64,000 nucleotides of DNA from Tichowtungia aerotolerans. GTDB taxonomy: Bacteria; Verrucomicrobiota; Kiritimatiellia; Kiritimatiellales; Tichowtungiaceae. The stretch spans positions 3,166,900 through 3,230,899 of the forward strand of contig NZ_CP047593.1 of assembly GCF_009905215.1 (NCBI RefSeq), written 5' to 3'. A program made the position numbers and the translations under genes. This document shows positions 48,350-57,800 of this stretch, one piece after another (within the stretch, counting starts at the first letter, position 1; every line of letters starts with the position of its first letter). The notes under the pieces were generated by a model. The model was not told the DNA's origin and ran no database searches. It saw only the letters and a list, made by a program, of their open reading frames with translations.

Positions 48350-49258
48350 ATGAAACCGATCGTTGTTGTGGGAAGTTCGAATACTGACTTGGTTGCCAAT
48401 GTGGAACGTTTGCCGGGCGAAGGGGAAACTGTGATGGGGACCAGTATGAGTAAATTTGCCGGGGGAAAAGGAGCCAACCAGGCCGTTGCCGCAGTTCGTA
48501 CTGGAGCCAAGGTTGCTTTTGTCGGAGCGGTGGGTACTGATGCTTTTGGTGACGAAACCGTGCAGGCCTTTGAAGAAGACGGTCTGGATCTCCGTTTTCT
48601 GAAGCGTACAGAAGAGGCCCCTTCCGGCACTGCTCTGATCTGTGTCGACCAGAACGGAAGAAACCAGATTGTGGTTGTTCCGGGCGCGAACGGACTGGTT
48701 GGGACGGAGCAGATTGATTCGGTTGATTTTTCAGAGTTCGGCATTGCGGTTTTTCAACACGAAATTCCGCATGAAGCCGTTTGGCATGGCCTTAAGAAGG
48801 CCCATGCCGCCGGATGCATTACCATTTTAAATCCTGCGCCGGCGGCTGAGGTGCCGGCTGAAATTCTGACCATGCTTGATTATCTGGTTCCCAATGAGCA
48901 TGAACTGAAAATCATTTCAGAAAAAGGTGGGTCCTTTGAGGAGATGGTGGAAGAAATGCTCAGCAAAGGTGTGAAAAACCTGATTGTTACGCTTGGGGCT
49001 GAAGGGGCTGCCTGCTTCAGTCGGGACGGGAACGTTGCGGTCCCGGCTCCGGATGTTGCGGTGAAAGATACGGTTGGTGCCGGTGATTGTTTTGTCGGAG
49101 TTTTTGCTGCGTCCTTATATAAAGGCTGTGATTTAGAACAGAGTCTCCGTTATGCTGCCGCGGGAGCATCTCTTTCGGTTACAAAGGTTGGTGCTCAGGC
49201 ATCTTATGTCGGCTGGGACGAAATCGAAATATTAGCTGCTCGCGCGGTCGTTTCCTGA
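48350..49258 (+). CDS. rbsK: Ribokinase (PfkB family)
   Basis: A 302-residue cytoplasmic PfkB-family sugar kinase of normal ribokinase length. Signatures: GSSNTDLVANVERLPGEGET at the N-terminus, AGGKGANQAVAA (first PfkB signature), NPAPAAEVP, VTLGAEGA and DTVGAGDCFVG (second signature) with catalytic base D246. It phosphorylates D-ribose or a related sugar using ATP. ATG 48350 follows GAGGAG by 5 bases. It stands alone between a tRNA and a long gap, so its link to the polysaccharide genes is only positional. Substrate specificity is not proven by the motifs. Confidence 0.93.
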   Translation: MKPIVVVGSSNTDLVANVERLPGEGETVMGTSMSKFAGGKGANQAVAAVRTGAKVAFVGAVGTDAFGDETVQAFEEDGLDLRFLKRTEEAPSGTALICVDQNGRNQIVVVPGANGLVGTEQIDSVDFSEFGIAVFQHEIPHEAVWHGLKKAHAAGCITILNPAPAAEVPAEILTMLDYLVPNEHELKIISEKGGSFEEMVEEMLSKGVKNLIVTLGAEGAACFSRDGNVAVPAPDVAVKDTVGAGDCFVGVFAASLYKGCDLEQSLRYAAAGASLSVTKVGAQASYVGWDEIEILAARAVVS

Positions 49259-49310
49259 AATCAGTCAATGCTGTTGGTGTATTCTGCTGGCAGTTATTAA
49301 ATTGGTGTCG

Positions 49311-49339
49311 CAGGGTGCTGACAGCCGTTCAGCATCCTG
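49311..49339 (+). terminator. Probable terminator hairpin after ribokinase
   Basis: An 11-bp stem with one G-U pair (CAGGGTGCTGA / TCAGCATCCTG) and a 7-base loop, 52 bases after the stop. T-rich sequence follows only further on, so efficiency is uncertain. Confidence 0.5.
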
Positions 49340-49649
49340 TGCTGCTTTCTGTATTGCTGGGCTTTTTGTGATTATACGAATCCGACGTTCGGTTGGCTTC
49401 GGGATAAGCTGGATAAGTCTATGGTAAAGGTGCTGTCAGCGCCGGTGGGCAATTCCATTGGTGGTGTTGCGGTATATCTTTGCAATCATACACGGCTGCG
49501 CGCTTCGTATGCTGTCAAAAGCTGAGTGCTGTGAAGCTTTTTCATTGATAAATGGTCGCCGTAGGCTTTGCCAACGCGTAGACGAAATGTATGCCGTTTT
49601 CATAAACGACTTTCAATTGACTTGCTGAATACGGTTATTTTGTGTTTTT

Positions 49650-49679
49650 ATATTTTGTGCATAAAATATTGTACAATGT
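49650..49679. promoter_or_regulatory. Overlapping dyads, operator-like
   Basis: ATATTTT-gtgcat-AAAATAT (49650-49669) overlaps the perfect 10-bp palindrome ATTGTACAAT (49668-49677). ATTGTACA also occurs (in reverse) at 58995-59006 before the KDG-kinase-like gene. Such dyads are typical of transcription-factor sites; no regulator gene is adjacent. Confidence 0.4.
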
Positions 49680-49915
49680 TGCGATTATGGGGCGGGTTTA
49701 TGACGGGTAGAAAGTTCCATTTGGAAATGGGTGGTGTCAGTATTTCTGATCATTAATTCAGATGTTGAATCGAATAAAAATTTCTCTTTGGAGACTTTAT
49801 AAATCCGACTGAGTAATAGCTTTATATCCGGTTTCTACAGTTTTAACTGTGCACGTTTAGTTAATTATATTCTTGATGAATCAACTGTTTATGCGCGATA
49901 TTGTGTTTGTGTGGA

Positions 49916-49929
49916 TTATACATTGTGTA
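49916..49929. promoter_or_regulatory. TTATACATTGTGTA element, copy 1
   Basis: This 14-base sequence is identical to 54776-54789. It contains TATACA, a possible -10 box, and most of the dyad ATACA-TTG-TGTAT. It ends 56 bases before the start of the Nramp-like fusion gene. A matching -35 box is poor here, so an activator may be needed. Confidence 0.4.
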
Positions 49930-49985
49930 GTTGTTCCAGAGTTTGAAAGCGGAGTTTTGTTTAGCTAAAGGCAATAAGGAGAGTA

Positions 49986-52343
49986 ATGAAACAGGTCGCA
50001 GGAAAATTAGTGAAGCTTTTACTCGCAGTTGGTCCCGGTATTTTTGCAATTGGCTATACGGTCGGAACCGGCAGTGTTACCGCCATGGCCAAAGCCGGCA
50101 GCCAATTCGGGATGAAGCTGCTTTGGGTATTGGCTCTGAGCTGCATTTTTTCGTGGGTTCTGATGGAGGCTGCTGGACGATTTGCCCTTGTAAGTGGTGA
50201 AACTGCAGTGAATGGTTGCCGTAAACACTTGCCGGGCGGTAAGGGACTGGCTCTGTTGATGGTAATTGGTGTGGTTACAGGCCAGTGGTGCTGCCTTTCC
50301 GGTCTTGTCGGGCTTTCCTCCAGTGCCCTCTATGAAGGACTGCGTCTGTTCATTCCGTCGCTCACTGAGAACACCTATTGGCCGGTGCTGGGAATTGCGG
50401 CTACGCTGATGGTTCTTATGTATGCATTGCTTTGGCATGGCGGCTATTCCTTCTTTGAAAAGATCCTTGTCATTTTTGTGACAATCCTTGGGCTTTCTTT
50501 TATTGTTTCCATGTTTGTTGTTCTGCCTCCTGCTGGGGAAATTGCTGGAGGACTGGTTCCCCGTATTCCTAATGTGCCGGGAGCCGCCCTGATGGTCGCT
50601 GCATTTGTCGGGACGACAATGGCCGCGCCGACCTTTGTTGTACGTCCTCTTCTGCTCAAAGCCAAAGGGTGGGGAAGAGACGATGTGAAGCAGCAATCAG
50701 TTGATGCGTTTGCGGGCGCATTCCTCATGTTCATTGTCAGTGGTGCTGTTATGGCGTGTGCTGCCGGGGCGTTGTTCAGCCGTGGTCTCGAGGTGAATCA
50801 TGTGCTTGATATGGTTCACACTCTGGAACCGGTTGCCGGGAAATATGCTGTTTCTCTCTTTCTGGTCGGAACGCTCAGCGCGGGACTTTCGTCTGTTTTT
50901 CCAATCTGCATGGTTGCGCCACTGCTGATCAGCGACTATCGCAAAGGGGAATTTGACAGTCGTTCAAAACTTTTTCGGATTCTATGCGCTGTTGCCTGCC
51001 TGATCGGGCTGACAATTCCGATTCTCGGAGCCAATCCGATTGCCGCGCAGATTGCCACGCAGGTTTCTCAGGTTTTCATTCTTCCGCTGGTTATTGCTGT
51101 TCTGTTTGTTTTAGCCAACAAACGCGATCTGATGGGTTCTCATCGCGCGGGTCCGTTGCTCAATACAGGAATGATCGTGGCATTCGCTTTTTCGCTGGTG
51201 ATGTCGTTTCTGGCCGTCAAAGGACTGATTGGTTTTTTTAAACCATTGGAAAACGCGTCAACAGAACCGAAGTGGATGGTTTGCGTGACTGACCAGCGCT
51301 ACACGCAGGTTGATGGGGATGAACATGTCTATGAAGATGCCCAAGCCGGTGCGCTGGTTACGATGGATGTTTCGAGCGTCCCGCCAAAATCTTTCCAAAC
51401 ATTGGAAAATGTTCCCGCCAGCCTGATCGGCCCGCCGGTATCGGTTGCCGTTGCTCCGAACCAGAAGTTTGCTCTGGTGACTGGTGCCATGAAAGTGAAC
51501 CCGGAGAATTCAGCGGAGCAGATTCCAGATACAGTGCTCAGCGTAGTTCGGTTGATGCCCGGAGCTCCGGAAATTATTCAGCAGATCGAACTGGGTCTTC
51601 AGCCGTCCGGAGTGGAAATCAGCCGCGACGGAACGCGGGCGCTGGTCGCCAACCGCGCTGCGGGAAGCGTTTCTCTGCTGTCTCTCACTCCGGCCGGTCA
51701 AGCGGAGCTGCTCGATACTTTTGCGGTTGCTCCGCCGGAAAGCAGTGTGTCGCACGCGGCGTTTTCACCAGATGGAACCCGTGTGCTGGTGACGCTGAAC
51801 AAGGCAGGAAAAGTTCTCTTCTGTTCTTTGGAAAATGATCAGATGAAGGTTCTGCAGCAAGTGACCTGTGGCGACGGTCCGTATTGCGCGGAGTTTGCTC
51901 CGGACGGAAAGAGTGCGGTTATCGGAAATGTATACGGAGGAACCCTGAGCTTATTGAAGATCAGTGATCAGACTGCTGATGTTGTTGATACGATTCCGGT
52001 CGGAATTCTTGCTGAAGGAATTGATATCAGTCCGGATGGGCTGTGGTTGGTGGTGAACTGTCTGGAAAACACCAACATGACATCAGATAATCCGGCTCAT
52101 CGGGAGTCTGCGATGGTTGTTCTGTTCCAAAAACAGGGCGCAACTTTTGTGACGATGGATTCCATTCGTGTTGATGGCATTCCGCAGGCGGCAGTGTTTA
52201 CTCCGGATGGACAGTATGTGGCGGTCGCCAGCAACGAAAAACAGGCGATCCGGTTTTATAAACTGGAAACTGCTCAGTTGAAGGAAACGAATATAGAAGT
52301 TTCGACCTCCGGCGGTCCGGCCGCCGTGCGGGTTTCTATGTAA
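49986..52343 (+). CDS. Nramp-like membrane transporter fused to a seven-bladed beta-propeller
   Basis: A 785-residue single ORF. Residues about 1-420 have 11 hydrophobic spans in the Nramp (APC-fold) arrangement. The canonical helix-1 DPGN and helix-6 MPH metal motifs are absent: the equivalent places read GYTVGTGSVT and GTTMAAPTFV. From about residue 425 (KWMVCVTDQRY) a YncE/lactonase-like propeller begins, with repeated PDG blade motifs (ISRDGTRALVAN, FSPDGTRVLVTL, FAPDGKSAVIG, ISPDGLWLVVN, FTPDGQYVAVAS). With 11 spans the propeller should lie on the opposite side from the N-terminus, probably in the periplasm (inference). The substrate is unknown; metal transport should not be assumed. Good ribosome site AAGGAG. 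Confidence 0.82.
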   Translation: MKQVAGKLVKLLLAVGPGIFAIGYTVGTGSVTAMAKAGSQFGMKLLWVLALSCIFSWVLMEAAGRFALVSGETAVNGCRKHLPGGKGLALLMVIGVVTGQWCCLSGLVGLSSSALYEGLRLFIPSLTENTYWPVLGIAATLMVLMYALLWHGGYSFFEKILVIFVTILGLSFIVSMFVVLPPAGEIAGGLVPRIPNVPGAALMVAAFVGTTMAAPTFVVRPLLLKAKGWGRDDVKQQSVDAFAGAFLMFIVSGAVMACAAGALFSRGLEVNHVLDMVHTLEPVAGKYAVSLFLVGTLSAGLSSVFPICMVAPLLISDYRKGEFDSRSKLFRILCAVACLIGLTIPILGANPIAAQIATQVSQVFILPLVIAVLFVLANKRDLMGSHRAGPLLNTGMIVAFAFSLVMSFLAVKGLIGFFKPLENASTEPKWMVCVTDQRYTQVDGDEHVYEDAQAGALVTMDVSSVPPKSFQTLENVPASLIGPPVSVAVAPNQKFALVTGAMKVNPENSAEQIPDTVLSVVRLMPGAPEIIQQIELGLQPSGVEISRDGTRALVANRAAGSVSLLSLTPAGQAELLDTFAVAPPESSVSHAAFSPDGTRVLVTLNKAGKVLFCSLENDQMKVLQQVTCGDGPYCAEFAPDGKSAVIGNVYGGTLSLLKISDQTADVVDTIPVGILAEGIDISPDGLWLVVNCLENTNMTSDNPAHRESAMVVLFQKQGATFVTMDSIRVDGIPQAAVFTPDGQYVAVASNEKQAIRFYKLETAQLKETNIEVSTSGGPAAVRVSM
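51393..51407 (+). repeat. Palindrome TTCCAA-ACA-TTGGAA
   Basis: A perfect 6-3-6 inverted repeat near the start of the propeller part of the fusion gene, read as FQTLEN. A degenerate copy (TTTAAACCATTGGAA, 51237) lies at the transporter/propeller junction. Confidence 0.9.
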
Positions 52344-52485
52344 CGTCCAGTAGTATTTCTTGCCGATCTCGGGGTGCTATCACTTTTGGAGAGCGGTTTT
52401 TGTTGTTGTATTTGTATGTTTAGAATGCCTGCTTTTAAAAAATGAATATCGTTCTGTCTTTTTGTGCGTTTAGATCGGGTAGGGT

Positions 52486-54486
52486 ATGAACATTAAATTT
52501 TTTGAGATATTGATTGTTCTGCTGATGACCTTTTCCGCTGTAGCGGAGACATGGCTGCCGGCAGTGTTTTCAGATCACATGATTTTTCAGGCGGATCAGC
52601 CGATCCATATTTGGGGAACGGCTTCTCCAAATGAGCGGATTGCTGTGAAGTTTGATGAACAGCACGCAGAAACCATTGCGGACAAAGACGGCGCCTGGTC
52701 CATTTATTTAGATGCTCAGCCCGCATCTTCTATCCCGTCGGAATTGGAAGTGCGCTCGCTTTCCAATGATTGGAAAAAAACGTTCAGCGACGTGCTGGTC
52801 GGCGAAGTGTGGATGGCCTCCGGGCAATCGAATATGCAATTCACCTTCCGAATGCTGGATCGGCTAAACGAAGCGGTTGCGCAGCCGGAAAACAAGATGC
52901 TTCGTCTGTTCAACACGCCGCGCGCGGTTTCGGCAAAGGTTAAAGACGATACCGGTGGACAGTGGGAAATTTCCTGTCCGGCCGCGCTGATGGATTTTTC
53001 GGCGGTGGCCTATTATTTTGGCAGTCGTCTCCAGCAGGATCTCGATGTGCCTGTTGGCATCATCGTCAGTGCCTGGGGCGGAACGAAAGTGGAAACATGG
53101 ATGCCGATGGAGGATCTGAAGCAGGTTCCGGAATTGCATGACGGATTGGTGCAGTACGAACGACTGGTTTCTGATCCGTTTGCGAAAGCCAAACTGACCG
53201 CACAGCAGGCGGCGTGGCAGAATCTGGGCTATCAGGACCCGGGCAACCATGGCTATCTTTACGGATACGCCGATCCGGATGCCGATCTCTCCGGGTGGAA
53301 GCCGGTTTCTGTGCCGACGTCGATCGAGTCGGTTTTGGAAGAATCGAAAGACGGTGCGTTCTGGTTTCGCCGGACAGTCCGGATTCCCGACGAATGGATC
53401 GGACAGCCGCTTACGCTGAAGCTGGGCGTACTTGATGATATGGACCAGACGTATGTGAACGGGATTCCGGTTGGTTCCACCGGGCAGGAGACGGCCGGGT
53501 TCTGGATGACGCCGCGGTCGTATTCCGTTCCGGAATATGTTGTGGCTGGTAATGAGCTGACCGTGGCCGTTCGCGTATTTGATATGGCCGGTCAGGGCGG
53601 ATTTCTTTCAGGCCCGGACTTGTTGAAAATTGCTCTGGTGGGTCAGGAGCAGAATGCGGTGTCGCTGGCCGGAAATTGGCAGTTTAAAGCCGAGTATGTT
53701 TTTAACGATGATGATCCGCTGCGCCGGCAGTTTAATCAGCGTTGGGGCGTTCCGAATACGCCGCGCGGGCCTGCGAACCTGTACAATGCAATGATAGCGC
53801 CGTTTCTTCCGTTTTCGCTGAAGGGTGTCATCTGGTATCAGGGCGAATCCAACGCCAGTGAACCGGAACTCTATTCCTGTTTGTTCCCCGGCATGATCGA
53901 GTCTTGGCGCCGTAAATGGAATCAGCCGGAGATGCCGTTTATTTATGTGGAACTGGCTTCATTCATGGCCGCTCAGACTCAGCCGTCTGAAGAAGATGGC
54001 TGGGCCTGGCAGCGCGAAGCACAGCAGTCGGCACTGGCGCTGTCGAACACCGCGGTGGCCACCGCCTTGGATGTTGGCGATGCAACCAACATTCATCCCG
54101 AAGATAAAGCGACGGTTGGGGATCGGTTGGCACTGGCTGCGAATGGACTGGTGTATGGCCGTTCCGGTCTTTGTCAGAGTCCGCGATATGCGAGTTCTGC
54201 CGTCAGAAAGGATCGGGTCTATCTTTCGTTTAAGGATGTAGAAGGCGGGTTTGAACTGCGCAGTGGAACAGAGCCGCAGAGTTTTGCAATCTGCGGAAAA
54301 GACCGTGTCTGGCACTGGGCCGAAGCAAAGATCGACAGAGAGCAGATTGTTGTGTGGAGTCCGGATGTTCCGGAGCCGGTTGCAGTGCGTTATGCATGGG
54401 CCAACAATCCGAATATTAATGTCTACAGCCGGGCAGGACTGCCGTTGCTGCCGTTCCGGACGGATCGATTTCCGCGGGGCCGATAG
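52486..54486 (+). CDS. Secreted sialate O-acetylesterase-like SGNH esterase
   Basis: A 666-residue exported protein of the sialate O-acetylesterase family. After the signal peptide the N-terminal beta domain has LPAVFSDHMIFQ. The SGNH nucleophile is S115 in ASGQSNMQF; further blocks are VSAWGGTKVETWMP, IWYQGESNA and the catalytic Asp/His region DVGDATNIHPEDK. A jelly-roll insertion (about 270-400, with GAFWFRRTV and DDMDQTYVNG) interrupts the hydrolase as in family members. It removes O-acetyl groups from sugars; in this setting the substrate is more likely an acetylated polysaccharide than sialic acid. It follows the Nramp-like gene by 142 bases without a clear terminator. Confidence 0.9.
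   Translation: MNIKFFEILIVLLMTFSAVAETWLPAVFSDHMIFQADQPIHIWGTASPNERIAVKFDEQHAETIADKDGAWSIYLDAQPASSIPSELEVRSLSNDWKKTFSDVLVGEVWMASGQSNMQFTFRMLDRLNEAVAQPENKMLRLFNTPRAVSAKVKDDTGGQWEISCPAALMDFSAVAYYFGSRLQQDLDVPVGIIVSAWGGTKVETWMPMEDLKQVPELHDGLVQYERLVSDPFAKAKLTAQQAAWQNLGYQDPGNHGYLYGYADPDADLSGWKPVSVPTSIESVLEESKDGAFWFRRTVRIPDEWIGQPLTLKLGVLDDMDQTYVNGIPVGSTGQETAGFWMTPRSYSVPEYVVAGNELTVAVRVFDMAGQGGFLSGPDLLKIALVGQEQNAVSLAGNWQFKAEYVFNDDDPLRRQFNQRWGVPNTPRGPANLYNAMIAPFLPFSLKGVIWYQGESNASEPELYSCLFPGMIESWRRKWNQPEMPFIYVELASFMAAQTQPSEEDGWAWQREAQQSALALSNTAVATALDVGDATNIHPEDKATVGDRLALAANGLVYGRSGLCQSPRYASSAVRKDRVYLSFKDVEGGFELRSGTEPQSFAICGKDRVWHWAEAKIDREQIVVWSPDVPEPVAVRYAWANNPNINVYSRAGLPLLPFRTDRFPRGR
52761..52775 (+). 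repeat. Palindrome TTCCAA-TGA-TTGGAA
   Basis: A perfect 6-3-6 inverted repeat in the esterase gene, read as SNDWK. Confidence 0.9.
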
Positions 54487-54753
54487 AGATCGTTTTCTCT
54501 GTTCGGTGGTCGAGTATCCATAGACTTTCCGTGGATAAACCCTATGGTACCGTTCTCGTGTCGCTGTCGGTTGAAACAGCTGTTAACTGGTACTGTTGCG
54601 AAAAAACTCTTGTTTTGGCTGGATATCTATACATTTAGGCAATCGGATTGTATGTGAGATTTCCTTTTTATTTAAAATGAAAAGATAAGTAGCCGCGCGG
54701 GATACATTCTATTTGTTTTGTTTGGGCTTGCTTTTTTTGCACGCTGGCGTTAT
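54487..54753. other. Left part of a 331-base intergenic region
   Basis: No gene is seen. A weak inverted repeat TATCCA/TGGATA (54515-54537) follows the esterase stop and may help end transcription. The rest is unremarkable up to the promoter at 54754. Confidence 0.4.
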
Positions 54754-54790
54754 TTGCATACTGTTATTTACAGTTTTATACATTGTGTAT
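54754..54790 (+). promoter_or_regulatory. Putative sigma-70-type promoter with overlapping dyad
   Basis: TTGCAT (54754-54759), a 17-base spacer and TATACA (54777-54782) match a housekeeping promoter moderately well. The perfect 5-3-5 dyad ATACA-TTG-TGTAT (54778-54790) covers the -10 box, where a repressor would block RNA polymerase. TTATACATTGTGTA is shared with 49916-49929. The gene starts at 54818 with AAAGGAGAGG before it. Confidence 0.5.
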
Positions 54791-54817
54791 TCGTGTTTTT
54801 TGTAAAGGAGAGGCTGA

Positions 54818-57800
54818 ATGAGACGTTTTATTATTGCCGGGTTACTTGTTGGTTTATGTCCTGCGGCGAGATCAGCCGATATTTACAAGGCGAATAACAC
54901 AACGGCACTGGATCAGTCCGGAAGCTGGACCGGCGGGGCTGTTCCCGGCTCGACGGATACCGCGGTTTATACAGGACTTGGCGCTCTTTCGACGGCGATG
55001 GGGTCGGATCTGTCATGGTACGGAATTTCTTCGACCGATAACTCCGGAATATGGACCATCACGGGCAGCGAAACGCTGACGATCGGAGCAGGAGGAATTA
55101 CAACCGGCGGCGGCACATCCGGAGGAGTGAAAGTGAATGCGAACATCCATCAGGTGGCCGACGGAGAGTACAATCTGGGGACGGGTCGCAACTTTACTTT
55201 GAACGGCTCCTTATCCGGCTCTAGTGCGATTGAAAAGACCGGAAACGGGGCCTTGATCCTTGTCGGTGATAACTCGTCGTATTCCGGAACGATGACTCTT
55301 TCTTCCGGCATCATTGCTGTGCGCAGTGGTACGGCTCTGGGGTCAAGCTCGCTGATTTTGAATGGAGGATTGCTGAATGCTTATGCCTCCAGCCAAACGC
55401 TGGCGAATGACATGACGCTTTCTGCCGACAGTATCGTGCAGGCGGTCAATGACAGCCGGAACCTGACTCTCACCGGTACTATTGATGGTTCCTCTGCGCT
55501 GACGGTGCGCGGTGCGGGCGTTGTGACCCTGTCCGGAAACAATACGTATGCCGGTGGCGTCAGTATGGGAACCGATATTGGAACAACGTTGGTGGTTGGT
55601 AACAACGGTGCTCTGGGAAGCGGCGTTCTGACGGTGAGCGGGAATGGCGGAATCATTGGCGCGTCGACCGGGACAACTCTAGCTAATGATGTGACTCTGG
55701 ACGCTGATTTGGAAGTAACCGATGCGGGCGCGAATCTGTTTTTTACGGGAACACTCAGCGGCAGCGGCTCACTGACGAAAAACGGAATCAGAGCGTTACT
55801 TCTGGCTGGGGATAATACCGGTTTTTCGGGAGGGATCACTCACAATACCGGAGTGCTTTCCGTAGGGAACAATAACGGGCTTGGAAGCGGTGTGCTGACG
55901 TTGAACGGCGGAACGCTGAATGCCTATGCAACCGACCGGGAACTGGCAAATGATATGGTTGTGACAGCAGACAGCAAGCTGGAGGCGGTCAACAGCAGTC
56001 GCGACTTAACGCTTTCCGGGACTATCAGCGGTTCGGGCGCTGTCATCAAATCCGGAGCGGGAACCGTAACCCTGAGTGGTGTCTGCACCTACACGAATTC
56101 GACCACAGTCAGTGACGGAACCCTGCAGATTGACGGGACCGTTGTCAGCCCGGTTACGGTTACGTCCGCCACAACTCTCAGCGGAAGCGGTCTGGTGGAT
56201 TCAGTGACTCTGCAGAGCGGGGCGACATTGGATGTCGGTACGTTGACGGTTAACGACTCGCTGGTTCTGGAAGCCGGTTCCTGTGCAATGGTGGAGATTG
56301 CCGGAGCATCCGGCTATGACGTGCTGACGGGCAGCGGGGCTGTGCTGAACGTTGCAGGTGATTTTATTTTTGATTTCTCCGGGAACACCACGGTTCAGGC
56401 AGGCGACTCGTTTACAGTTCTGCAGGGGTGGGCATCGGTGTTGGATAACGGATTGTCTGCAGCCACAATGGGGCTGGATGAAAACCTGACGATTGATATT
56501 TCCGCGCTGGCATCCAACGGACAAATTACCGTTGTTGCGAACGACGCCGGAAAGGTTGTCAAAGCAACCGGGCTGCTGTATGCGGGGCTGTATACCGGAA
56601 CCGACATGGCGACCGGAATCTATACGTTCACGGACCCGACCCGTCCGGTGGAAACCGCCGAGAGAATCGGGACCATTTCTTCTCCGGCGCTGACGTACCG
56701 GAATGCCGGGTTTGACGGCGAGCAGTATCTGATGGTCGACCGCGCCGGCGGCAAGCTGTATGAGACGACCGGAACCTCGCCGCTCTTCAAGCTGCTCAGC
56801 GGAAGCTACAGCTATGCATCGTGGCACGGCATTGACCGCTGCAACGGCGTGTATTACGGAATTTATGACGGCGACGGCATGGAGGGCGCAGGGCTGTATG
56901 TGTTTGCCGATCCGGCCGATCCGGAGGGGACCAGCGTGAAGCTGTGCACCAACCAGGTGTTTTCTTCCGAGGTTTGGAAAGATGTTGCCTTTGACGGCGA
57001 ACGCTACCTGTTTGTGCGCTCGGATGCCGAAGGCGGAACGCCGGGGATCTATCAGTATGATCCGGAAACCGATCAGTTTACACTGCTCAGTGGCGCGGAG
57101 ACTTATTCCGACTGGGAAGGGCTGGCGGTGTTCGATTCGGACATTGCGCCGCTGCGCAACCGCAAAGTGTATCTGCTCCTGTTCGGCGGGCAGTCCAATG
57201 CGCTGGGCTGGGGATATCACCAGTATCTTCAGGACCAGAATGATCCGCTGCAGTTTGTCCAGGAAGACATCGATTTTCTCTATCACAAACCGTACAGCAG
57301 TGCGGGTATGCTGCCGGAAAATACACTGTTGAAGCTTCAGTCCGGCAACTCAAACACGCAGGTGAAACAGCCCGGCGAATACCCGGCTCTGACCAACGCG
57401 CCGATCAGCCGCTTCGGTCCCGAGATGAGTTTTGCTCGGGTTGTGCGCGACCGGATTGCGGTTCCCGACGCCAACGTGGCGGTCATGAAATATGCATACG
57501 GCGGGTCCGGGCTGTACACAACCGATCAGTGGTGGCCTGACGGGACCGCCGACCGCTCTGCCGACGGAACACTGTATCAGATTTTCCAGCAGACGGTCTG
57601 GCGGACCGTGGCTGCGCTGAAAAATAAATATCCTTATTCGGACGTTGAGATCCTCGGCATGGGCTGGGTGCAGGGTGAGTCGGATGCGATGAACGGCGCT
57701 GCCGACAGCTATGAGGAAAACCTGACCCGCTTCATTGAGGATGTGCGTGGTACGTTTAATACAAACCTGACGTTTGTTCTCAATAAGCTGTCGCCGAACC

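Larger units (their letters stand above)
49340..49985. other. 646-base regulatory gap before the Nramp-like fusion gene
   Basis: I see no supported gene. A 26-codon frame from ATG 49676 has no ribosome site. The gap holds two dyad elements described separately (49650-49679 and 49916-49929) and a TTCCATTTGGAA inverted repeat near 49713. AAGGAG at 49977-49982 serves the start at 49986. The length is unusual for this gene-dense window and suggests complex regulation or lost genes. Confidence 0.5.

Noticed and set aside
49617-49645. Sigma-70 promoter beginning TTGACT
   Set aside because: The -35 box is good but no -10-like hexamer occurs at 16-18 bases.
49568-49756. A 62-codon frame in the gap before the Nramp-like gene
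   Set aside because: No ribosome site at any internal start and it runs through the operator-like dyads.
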